The notes under the pieces were generated by a model. It saw nothing but the letters and a program-made list of their open reading frames with translations. It made no database searches and had not been told where the DNA came from. Positions 1 through 4,737 of a stretch of DNA of 6,609 nt are shown in pieces; the first letter of the stretch is position 1, and every line of letters starts with the position of its first letter. The position numbers were made by a program, and so were the translations under genes. Source of the DNA: WTJX01 sp045106295. Its GTDB lineage: Bacteria > Bacteroidota > Bacteroidia > Cytophagales > JAAEPT01. The stretch is taken from assembly GCA_045106295.1 (NCBI GenBank), contig JBGCEI010000142.1, forward strand, positions 1 through 6,609, written 5' to 3'.

Positions 1-323
1 AAAGAATTGGCTGTTCCTCCAATAATAAAATCTTTTCCCAAAATAGCCCTGGCTTTATCAGCATCAATATCATTTTTACCTAGATGAACCCCACCAGCTT
101 TTATTTCTTGAGCTAGCTTTACATTATCATTTATGAGTAAGTTAGCTTCATACTTTTTACAGACTTTTTGAACTTCAAGTGCTTCTTTCTTCCATTCTTC
201 GTAACCTAAATTTTTTTTTTTTTTTTGTACCCAACGAACGCCTCCTTTGCAGTCTAGTTCTGTAAACTCGGCATGACTTTTTCCGTTTAGCGATTGAGTT
301 ATATAATGTAGTTTTGATATCAT
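1..323 (-). CDS. thiE: Thiamine phosphate synthase ThiE, N-terminal part (cut by left window edge)
   Basis: ThiE joins HMP pyrophosphate to thiazole phosphate carboxylate to make thiamine phosphate in the cytoplasm. The frame opens at an ATG at 323-321 and stays open to the window edge, giving 107 residues of the roughly 200-215 usual for the family. The start MISKLHYI, the strand LLINDNV (about residues 69-75), GGVHLGKND (85-93) and IIGGTAN (about 100-106) are all ThiE-like, the last in Bacteroidota style. The start lies 35 bp after the thiD stop, so the two genes are probably cotranscribed. The oddity is at residues 33-38. The family's Q-x-R-x-K strand, usually like VQLRLKN, reads VQKKKKN here because it is encoded by a run of 16 A's (plus strand 211-226). 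Length and frame are preserved, Gln33 and Lys37 are kept, but Arg becomes Lys and two core hydrophobic residues become Lys. The identity is secure; whether the enzyme is fully active is open. Confidence 0.9.
   Translation of the reverse strand, partial: MISKLHYITQSLNGKSHAEFTELDCKGGVRWVQKKKKNLGYEEWKKEALEVQKVCKKYEANLLINDNVKLAQEIKAGGVHLGKNDIDADKARAILGKDFIIGGTANS
211..226 (-). repeat. A16 homopolymer inside thiE
   Basis: Sixteen consecutive T's on the plus strand read as A16 in the thiE coding strand and encode the end of Q33, K34-K37 and the start of N38. At this length the frame is open. Losing one A would bring a TAG into frame two codons after the run, and gaining one would reach a TGA about 12 codons on. 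Tracts this long are prone to replication and transcriptional slippage, and to sequencing error. No other single-base run in the window is near this length; the next longest noticed are 8 bases. Confidence 0.95.
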
Positions 324-358
324 TCGTGATAAATTTCAAATTCCAAAGTGCTTACTAT

Positions 359-1090
359 CTATTTCGTTCTTGAAAGGTGAAGCCCCAGAAGCCCATCATT
401 ACTCTGTAAAAATTGTATCACATAGTTTTTCCCCAATTCACAAGCTTTTGACAATTCATTTCCTTGTGCTAGGTAAGAAGTAATAGCAGTAGAAAGCACA
501 CAGCCACTTCCATGTTTTTCAGATACATCTAGTCGCTTTCCTTCAATCAAATGTTTTTCACCTGATTTTAAAATCAATTCATCGTTTGCATGACCTATTG
601 CATGACCTCCCTTTACTAAAACATTTGTTTTTCCTTCAATCAAAGAACCTATCTTTTGCCACTCACCTAAATTCGGTGTGATCAAGTAACAGAGAGTCGC
701 CATTTTCTTTATTTCATTCTTTTGTGAAATACGATGAAAACTAAAACCAGCACTTGCACTTAAAATCGGATCCCATATAATTTTTGCCTCTGGAAATTCT
801 TTAGCTACTGTTTTTATTAAACCAATATGTTGAATAAGACCTATTTTAATATAACTAATCTCGTACTTTTCTTTCAATATGTTAATCTGGCTACTAATTT
901 GTTCTTCGGTAGACCAATTTACATCCGTAAATTTACTTTCGTGCTGAATGGTATTTGCTGTGTTTACGCCCAATGCGTAAACACCAATGTTTTCAGCAGC
1001 TTTTACATCTGAGGTAATGCCTGCTCCCGAGCTTGGGTCAAAGCCTGCGATGCTAAGAATAATCGGTTGCTGTCCTATTTTTGTTTTCAC
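359..1090 (-). CDS. thiD: Hydroxymethylpyrimidine/phosphomethylpyrimidine kinase ThiD
   Basis: ThiD phosphorylates HMP and then HMP-P to HMP-PP, the pyrimidine substrate of ThiE. The 243-residue protein has the ribokinase-fold signatures in order: LSIAGFDPSSGAGITSD (about 12-28, substrate-binding N-terminus), IIWDP (104-108), ITPN (137-140), VKGGH (159-163) and the anion-hole motif HGSGC (193-197) near the C-terminus. It is slightly shorter than the ~265 residues of enterobacterial ThiD, as expected for Bacteroidota versions, and nothing appears missing. The start is GTG at 1090-1088, because the first ATG in frame is far inside the protein (Met130). That GTG is 2 bp past the stop of the PIN toxin gene and no clear Shine-Dalgarno precedes it, so translation is probably coupled to the toxin. 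thiE follows 35 bp after its stop. Confidence 0.93.
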   Translation of the reverse strand: MKTKIGQQPIILSIAGFDPSSGAGITSDVKAAENIGVYALGVNTANTIQHESKFTDVNWSTEEQISSQINILKEKYEISYIKIGLIQHIGLIKTVAKEFPEAKIIWDPILSASAGFSFHRISQKNEIKKMATLCYLITPNLGEWQKIGSLIEGKTNVLVKGGHAIGHANDELILKSGEKHLIEGKRLDVSEKHGSGCVLSTAITSYLAQGNELSKACELGKNYVIQFLQSNDGLLGLHLSRTK

Positions 1091-1092
1091 GC

Positions 1093-1503
1093 TTATAAAA
1101 AGATATTAGTAAGGTATTTATTCCTTAAATCTCGGTAAATGTAAAAGTCAGAGTCTATGCTAGCTATCTCATTGTAATTCGTCGTTTCCGATACTGCAAC
1201 CAAAGAAGCGTCTGCTAGATCCATAGGAACGTCATTAAATTTTTCTGAAAGGGCAATTACTCGCTGCACATGGTGATCATCCAAATCGATTGGCTTTAAG
1301 CCACCTCTACCAATCCACTTTAAAAAATTAGCCTGTGTCGTAGTATTAAAATCTAACATATGTGACACCTCCGTTACTACAGGCCAAGTAGTCCAAAATG
1401 TTCCTTTAAACTCTTCTACAAAACGAAGTGCTTTCAAATGGTACTGATCGCCGCTATCAAAAAGAGCAATCAAAGGGCCTGCATCAACCAGAATGTTTCG
1501 CAT
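1093..1503 (-). CDS. PIN-domain ribonuclease toxin (VapC-like)
   Basis: The 136-residue protein has the acidic PIN active site: Asp7 in ILVDAGPLIALFD, Glu45 in VVTEVSHML, Asp95/Asp98 in PMDLADASLVA, and Asp117/Asp119 in IASIDSDFYIYR. PIN toxins of this kind are Mg-dependent RNases that cut tRNA, rRNA or mRNA and are held inactive by the partner antitoxin. The ATG at 1503-1501 overlaps the antitoxin gene by 20 bp, the usual arrangement for coupled translation. The protein looks intact, with an ending (TNIFL) that I recall from complete relatives. The stop is 2 bp before the GTG of thiD. This sequence type, paired with an RHH antitoxin, is also familiar from cyanobacteria, which suggests horizontal spread (recollection, not tested). 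The RNA target cannot be inferred. Confidence 0.88.
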   Translation of the reverse strand: MRNILVDAGPLIALFDSGDQYHLKALRFVEEFKGTFWTTWPVVTEVSHMLDFNTTTQANFLKWIGRGGLKPIDLDDHHVQRVIALSEKFNDVPMDLADASLVAVSETTNYNEIASIDSDFYIYRDLRNKYLTNIFL

Positions 1504-1732
1504 GGAGCTTCTCTTTTAGTTTCGATTTGTATGTTTTAGATAAATCTGTAGAACCACTGTTTGCTGTTCCAAACAAATCACTTCCTAACTCATAAGGATT
1601 TTGGCTCATTTCTTTTTTGTTGAAATACTGTGCTAACGCCTCTTTGACAACAGAGCTTTTAGAAAGGTTATGTTCCTCGCTATATTTCTTGATCTTGTCT
1701 TCCATCCCATCGTCTAATCTTACATTTAGCAT
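1484..1732 (-). CDS. Ribbon-helix-helix antitoxin (VapB-like), partner of the PIN toxin
   Basis: From the ATG at 1732-1730 the product is 82 residues. The N-terminus MLNVRLDDGMEDKIKKYSEE, followed by LSKSSVVKEALAQYF, is a ribbon-helix-helix (CopG/MetJ-type) DNA-binding domain. The remainder contains PYELGSDLFG and a basic tail, KLKEKLHAKH, a C-terminal pattern seen in antitoxins paired with PIN toxins; this part would wrap the toxin. The frame remains open upstream to an ATG at 1768, but that start would add 12 residues without RHH character. It would also lie inside and upstream of the predicted -7 element, so the 1732 start is preferred. The last 20 bp overlap the toxin gene. RHH antitoxins normally repress their own promoter, and a palindrome and tandem repeats are present there. 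Confidence 0.85.
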   Translation of the reverse strand: MLNVRLDDGMEDKIKKYSEEHNLSKSSVVKEALAQYFNKKEMSQNPYELGSDLFGTANSGSTDLSKTYKSKLKEKLHAKHSG

Positions 1733-1747
1733 CGCTTTCTTATTTAA

Positions 1748-1781
1748 TGTAATACAAATGTAATACAAAAATCCGGATTTT
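1748..1781. promoter_or_regulatory. Likely operator: 14-bp palindrome plus two tandem 11-bp repeats over the TA promoter
   Basis: The perfect palindrome AAAATCCGGATTTT (1768-1781) lies between the -33 and -7 elements. It is directly followed by two head-to-tail copies of the 11-mer TGTAATACAAA (1748-1758 and 1759-1769), which cover the -7 element and the predicted start site. Short palindromes or tandem repeats of about one helical turn in this position are typical of sites bound by RHH antitoxins. The repeats are plain in the sequence; the operator role is inferred. Confidence 0.55.
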
Positions 1782-1786
1782 CCAAA
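1755..1786 (-). promoter_or_regulatory. Bacteroidota-type promoter for the antitoxin-toxin pair
   Basis: On the minus strand TACATTTG (1762-1755) is a perfect match to the Bacteroidota -7 consensus TAnnTTTG. TTTG (1786-1783), separated from it by 20 bp, fits the -33 element. Transcription would start near 1748, leaving a leader of about 15 nt before the antitoxin ATG at 1732. Read-through would carry transcription on into thiD and thiE. The promoter rests on sequence match alone. Confidence 0.6.
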
Positions 1787-1807
1787 TTGCTGAATTTAGG
1801 GTTTAAA

Positions 1808-2413
1808 TCAATTACTCATTTCTAGGTATTCTTTCACCGGATTTTCTTTTTGCCAAATTCCTCCTAAAACACCTACTCCGTCAAAGCCTAATTGTTTGAA
1901 CTGATCTAAATTCTGAGGCGTAACTCCTCCCATTCCAATGGTTCTTTTGGAAATATGGTTTGCATCAAAGCCTTTTCCTTCATACCCTTTTTTAGAGATA
2001 GAAGCAAAAACGGGGCTCAATAAATGATAATCAAAATCAGTAGTACAATCCACCAGATCTTCTGGGCTATGAAAAGATGAGCTTTTCGTAAAGCCTGTTT
2101 TAAAAATCGATAAAGAATTTAAATAGTCACTCATTGTCTTTCCTTCTTCTAATTCATCTCTTCGTTTTTGTTCTTGAAAATGAATGCCTTTTAAATCAAA
2201 CTCATTAATCAGTTCGTGGTGCAAATGAGTGACTATGTTTTTATGGAAGTTAGCCTCTATTTGATTTAGGTAATCAGCATGTTCTTGGTAGCTTTTTTTT
2301 GGCTTCCTAAAATGGTAATAGGAGAGGCCTGCTTCAAATAACTGATTCAGAATGTCTAATTCATTCGGAATATCTTCTTCTGGAGAAATAACTATGATGG
2401 AAAATGGATTCAT
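1808..2413 (-). CDS. TenI/ThiE-like protein (second thiamine phosphate synthase family member)
   Basis: The 201-residue protein has the ThiE/TenI TIM-barrel layout: YYHFRKPKKS (32-41, in place of the ThiE Q-x-R-x-K strand), LKGIHF (74-79), FTKSSSFHSPEDL (108-120), LLSPVFASISKKGYEGKGF (131-149) and the phosphate-gripping GMGGV (160-164). ThiE makes thiamine phosphate; TenI isomerises the thiazole product. The HFRKP motif and the KKGYEGKG stretch look closer to TenI, but the His I recall as catalytic in Bacillus TenI (within GHVFETD) aligns with Ser-Pro here, so tautomerase activity is uncertain. A second ThiE-like gene beside thiD is, from memory, common in Bacteroidota thi operons. The ATG at 2413 is 12 bp after the helicase stop, which implies cotranscription with the helicase. 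The TA module begins about 75 bp downstream. Confidence 0.82.
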   Translation of the reverse strand: MNPFSIIVISPEEDIPNELDILNQLFEAGLSYYHFRKPKKSYQEHADYLNQIEANFHKNIVTHLHHELINEFDLKGIHFQEQKRRDELEEGKTMSDYLNSLSIFKTGFTKSSSFHSPEDLVDCTTDFDYHLLSPVFASISKKGYEGKGFDANHISKRTIGMGGVTPQNLDQFKQLGFDGVGVLGGIWQKENPVKEYLEMSN

Positions 2414-2425
2414 TTCTTACAGTTA

Positions 2426-3778
2426 TTAAATAAGGGTAATTCTTACCTTCTTTTTTTTCAGTTTAGTGTTATTGGTTTTTTCTATCAGTTTTTCAACTAT
2501 TTGAGCAGCTACACCTACATAAGCACACTCTTGTTTTATTTCAATAATCCCTATTTGGTCTTTTTTGGCTTCCCCTTGTTTAAAAAACAAACCCGCAACA
2601 TCTCCTTTCGATATTTTATCTCTCCTTCCTCCTGAAATATGTAGCGTTTTCCATTTGTCTAGTACAGAAAGCGTAGGCTTTTTTAACGCTTCAACAGCTA
2701 CTTTCTCTGAATCAATTTCTTGAATAAAATCTGGTAACACCTCTTTTTCCCAGTGAAGAATGTAGGCAACTCCATCACGGTTCATACGGGCAGTTCGCCC
2801 ATTTCTGTGCGTAAATTCTTTGTTATGTGGGGGAAGGTGGTAATGAAGAATAAATTTTATCTCAGGAATGTCTAGCCCACGAGCAGCCAGATCCGTTGCT
2901 AGCAGCAATTGATTAGTGCCATTTCTAAATTTAATTAGTATTCGCTCTCGATCAATTTGTTCCATACCTCCATGAAAACACTCATGGTCTATACCGTCAT
3001 CTAATAAGAAGTCACTTACTCGTTCTAGAGCTTCCTTCGTATTACAGAAAATGATTCCTGGCTGGTGGCCAATGAAAGCAAGTGTTTTACCTAACGTTTT
3101 AAGCTTGTCCTTTTCAGGTGAAAGAATTGTTTTAATAGTTAGTTGAGAGCTTCCTTCTTTTAGGTAATTAATAAAATTGGGTTTTTGTAAGCCTACAAAC
3201 TTTGGTATTTTGGCATCGCTTGTTGCTGAAGTCAAAATTCTTTGCTTCACATGGGGTAATGTGTCAACAATCTCACTCATTTCCTTTTCGAAGCCTATCT
3301 CAAGCGACTTATCAAATTCATCGAGGACTAGCGTTTCAATATGTTCTAAAAAATAGTCGTCTCTACGGAATCTATCAGCTATTCTACCAGGTGTTCCAAT
3401 AAGAATTGCTGGGCGGTGTTTTAAATCAGCTTTATCAAACGAACCTGCCCGCCCACCATAAACGGCGTTTACTTTAAATCCAGAACCTATTTTTCGAGCA
3501 ACTTGTTCTATTTGTTGAGCGAGTTCACGAGAGGGAACCAGTATAAGCGCTTGAATTTCGGTGCTGTCAGGATCTAATTTCTCTATTAACGGCAGTAAAA
3601 AAGCAAGGGTTTTACCTGTTCCTGTAGGGGAGAGTACAACTACATCTGACTTGGAATGAATAGCTTTGCGTGCTTCTTCCTGCATAGGATTTAGCTCCTT
3701 GATTTGAAATTTAGTAAGAAACGAATCGATTAAGTTCTCGCCCGTTCTTTCTTTTTTATCTTTTATAGTGTCTGACAT
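2426..3778 (-). CDS. DEAD-box ATP-dependent RNA helicase, DbpA-like
   Basis: The 450-residue protein has the full set of superfamily 2 helicase motifs: Q-motif Gln33, motif I SPTGTGKT (50-57), Ia PSREL (82-86), Ib TPGR (129-132), motif II DEFD (153-156), III SAT (184-186), IV IIFCNT (242-247), V ATDLAARGLD (294-303) and VI HRNGRTAR (324-331). Residues about 377-450, from LHISGGRRDKISKGD to KKKKVRITLI, match the DbpA C-terminal RNA-binding domain. In E. coli DbpA this domain grips hairpin 92 of 23S rRNA during assembly of the 50S subunit. A similar ribosomal role is inferred here. Motif II reads DEFD instead of DEAD and motif VI has RTAR instead of RTGR, possibly normal for this Bacteroidota branch. 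The ATG at 3778 gives a compact N-terminus. The thiE-like gene follows after 12 bp. Confidence 0.92.
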   Translation of the reverse strand: MSDTIKDKKERTGENLIDSFLTKFQIKELNPMQEEARKAIHSKSDVVVLSPTGTGKTLAFLLPLIEKLDPDSTEIQALILVPSRELAQQIEQVARKIGSGFKVNAVYGGRAGSFDKADLKHRPAILIGTPGRIADRFRRDDYFLEHIETLVLDEFDKSLEIGFEKEMSEIVDTLPHVKQRILTSATSDAKIPKFVGLQKPNFINYLKEGSSQLTIKTILSPEKDKLKTLGKTLAFIGHQPGIIFCNTKEALERVSDFLLDDGIDHECFHGGMEQIDRERILIKFRNGTNQLLLATDLAARGLDIPEIKFILHYHLPPHNKEFTHRNGRTARMNRDGVAYILHWEKEVLPDFIQEIDSEKVAVEALKKPTLSVLDKWKTLHISGGRRDKISKGDVAGLFFKQGEAKKDQIGIIEIKQECAYVGVAAQIVEKLIEKTNNTKLKKKKVRITLI

Positions 3779-3897
3779 ATTTGTACTCTTTTATGAGTAG
3801 TTTACTTTGTACTTCAATTGAATAAGCCCATTGGAAAAGATTATATAGATTTGGGTTTACCTTTTTAGAAAAGGGCTTGTTATACGCGCTACAAAGC

Positions 3898-4039
3898 ACA
3901 AAAGTTATCGGACAAAACGAACTAAATAATAGCTTCTTGTATGATAACTTGTCCGATAACTCTCAAAAATCGTTGTTTATTGTTTTGTTTATCATTTTGT
4001 TATAACAAATGTTATAACATTTTGTCCGATATCTTTTGT
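3898..4039. repeat. 142-bp cluster of inverted repeats between the AlbA_2 gene and the helicase
   Basis: The outer ends, 3898-3917 and 4020-4039, are 20-bp inverted repeats differing at one base; the core is GTTATCGGACAA. A third copy of the core lies inside at 3949-3961 and forms a perfect 13-bp inverted repeat with 3903-3915. Two palindromes built on GTTATAAC also lie inside (3996-4009 and 4007-4022). The right end abuts the stop codon of the AlbA_2 gene (4042-4040). I see no target-site duplication and no coding capacity. It could be a small MITE-like remnant, a set of recombinase sites, or binding sites for a regulator; the sequence alone does not decide. Confidence 0.75.
3996..4022. promoter_or_regulatory. 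Two overlapping GTTATAAC palindromes
   Basis: TTTGTTATAACAAA (3996-4009) and AAATGTTATAACATTT (4007-4022) are perfect palindromes whose centres are 12 bp apart, so two dimeric proteins could sit on nearly the same face of the helix. They lie just downstream of the AlbA_2 gene and about 220 bp upstream of the helicase start. An operator is plausible but no regulator is identified. Confidence 0.4.
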
Positions 4040-4504
4040 TCACTGGTGATTATCAAGTTGATACTTTCTGCCTCTTTTTTCACCTTTTGCTACTATAATC
4101 TGTTTTTCAATCATTTCATCGACTTGTCGTTTCACTCTTTTTTCACTCAATTCTGGAGCTATTCGTATGTAGTATTTACCATCCGAGGTAGAGGCAATAC
4201 TTTGAGAATTTCTAAATACTGTAAGTTGAATATACTGCCCGCCATTATCAGCTGTTACTTTTGATGCAGACACAGCTACTCCTATTGTTCTTTGTGGAAT
4301 GGTTTTATTTATTTTTTCGAGCCATTCAAGTTTAATTTTTTGGCTTGGATGTGGAAGTTCTTCAGCATCTTCTATTCCAATATGAATAACTCCTCCTGCT
4401 GAGTTAGCAAAAGCAACACAGTCTTTAGCAAGTTCATCCCAATTAACATTTTTAGTTTGAATGATTTTAATAGATTTTTTATCAAATCCGCTATTTTCTT
4501 CCAT
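4040..4504 (-). CDS. Short AlbA_2 (Schlafen-type) domain protein with a winged-helix-like C-terminus
   Basis: This 154-residue protein has an AlbA_2/Schlafen domain at about 13-115, seen in LAKDCVAFANSAGGVIHIGI (25-44), the stretch SIASTSDGKYYIRI (102-115) and the intervening beta-rich segment. AlbA_2 proteins bind nucleic acid or nucleotide and often act as transcriptional regulators or in defence; the role here is unknown. Residues 118-150 (ELSEKRVKRQVDEMIEKQ, then GEKRGRKYQL) resemble the last helix and wing of a winged-helix domain. As I recall, Bacteroidota relatives with this N-terminus are mostly around 450-550 residues with a large middle region between these parts. The gene may therefore be an internally deleted derivative, or a genuine compact form. 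The ATG at 4504 has no strong Shine-Dalgarno. The gene lies alone, with about 230 bp on one side and 260 bp on the other, both rich in repeats. Confidence 0.72.
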   Translation of the reverse strand: MEENSGFDKKSIKIIQTKNVNWDELAKDCVAFANSAGGVIHIGIEDAEELPHPSQKIKLEWLEKINKTIPQRTIGVAVSASKVTADNGGQYIQLTVFRNSQSIASTSDGKYYIRIAPELSEKRVKRQVDEMIEKQIIVAKGEKRGRKYQLDNHQ

Positions 4505-4534
4505 AAGAAATTAATAAAAATTACTACTCATTTC

Positions 4535-4640
4535 TGCGTAAAGGATTGCAGCGGTTACCCTGCCAACGAGGAACGAGTGAAGCGTAAAAGCAAAAAGCCT
4601 AACCCTTTTTCTGTCCGAAAGCAGAAAAGGGTTACGCCCA
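4535..4640. repeat. Possible dispersed Bacteroidota intergenic repeat
   Basis: This stretch from GGATTGCAGCGG (4543-4554), through CGAGGAACGAGTGAAGCG (4567-4584), to GGGTTACGCCC (4629-4639) is more GC-rich than its surroundings and has no reading frame with gene-like features. Its beginning and end recall a family of structured intergenic repeats common in flavobacterial genomes, which also start with AAGGATTG.AGCGG and end in a CGCCC block. This is recognition from memory; a genome-wide copy count would be needed to establish it. Confidence 0.4.
4588..4634 (-). terminator. Candidate intrinsic terminator downstream of thiC
   Basis: TAACCCTTTT (4600-4609) pairs perfectly with AAAAGGGTTA (4625-4634). 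The stem continues past a single bulged base with CTG/CAG around an 8-nt loop. In the direction of thiC transcription the hairpin is followed by GGCTTTTTGCTTTT, a U-rich stretch broken by a few other bases. It could end the thiC message before the AlbA_2 gene. The stem is A/U-heavy and sits about 100 bp beyond the thiC stop, so efficiency is uncertain. Confidence 0.5.
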
Positions 4641-4703
4641 AAATAGTACTAAAGTGTTCAATATTCCTGCCTTCTCAGAAATGTCGACTAATATCTGTTT
4701 GAG

Positions 4704-4723
4704 ATCCCCGATTTCTCGGGGAT
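4704..4723. repeat. REP-like hairpin just after thiC
   Basis: ATCCCCGA (4704-4711) and TCGGGGAT (4716-4723) form a perfect 8-bp GC-rich stem with a TTTC loop. Read on the minus strand, GTCATCCCCGAGAAATCGGG resembles widespread REP-type hairpins of the form GTCATTCCCGCGAAAGCGGG. The T run (4730-4735) follows it on the plus strand, so as a terminator it would stop transcription running toward thiC's 3' end. For the thiC transcript it is a hairpin preceded by A's, more likely a 3'-end stabiliser. Confidence 0.55.
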
Positions 4724-4737
4724 GACGGCTTTTTTAT

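Noticed and set aside
1..323. thiE as a frameshifted pseudogene at the A16 run
   Set aside because: The frame is continuous across the tract and family motifs on both sides are in the same frame at the correct distance, so it is called as a gene, with the tract noted.
1733..1768. Longer antitoxin starting at 1768
   Set aside because: The extra 12 residues are not part of the RHH fold and are encoded by the tandem repeats and -7 element; the predicted transcript starts downstream of this ATG.
2293..2300. A8 tract in the TenI/ThiE-like gene at the same structural position as the A16 tract in thiE
   Set aside because: Eight A's encoding Lys-Lys are common in AT-rich genes (another lies at 2451-2458 in the helicase tail), so this is likely coincidence.
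3860..3874. Hairpin CCTTTT/AAAAGG as a terminator after the AlbA_2 gene
   Set aside because: The stem is only six weak pairs with no U run after it in the direction of transcription.
3898..4039. CRISPR array
   Set aside because: There are only three short repeat copies, in mixed orientation with unequal spacing (33 and 58-61 bp) and no uniform spacers; no cas genes are present.
3941..4264. Plus-strand open frame of 107 codons over the repeat cluster and the end of the AlbA_2 gene
   Set aside because: Its translation is a Cys/Phe-rich mixture of repeat and antisense AlbA_2 sequence with no domain; the minus-strand gene has a clear AlbA_2 signature.
4457..4702. Plus-strand open frame of 81 codons between thiC and the AlbA_2 gene
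   Set aside because: It runs through hairpins and the probable dispersed repeat, and its basic low-complexity translation resembles no protein.
4505..4737. TPP riboswitch in the gap next to thiC
   Set aside because: The gap is downstream of thiC, not upstream, and I see no THI-box core such as CUGAGA with its partner element in the right order. The true upstream leader is outside the window.
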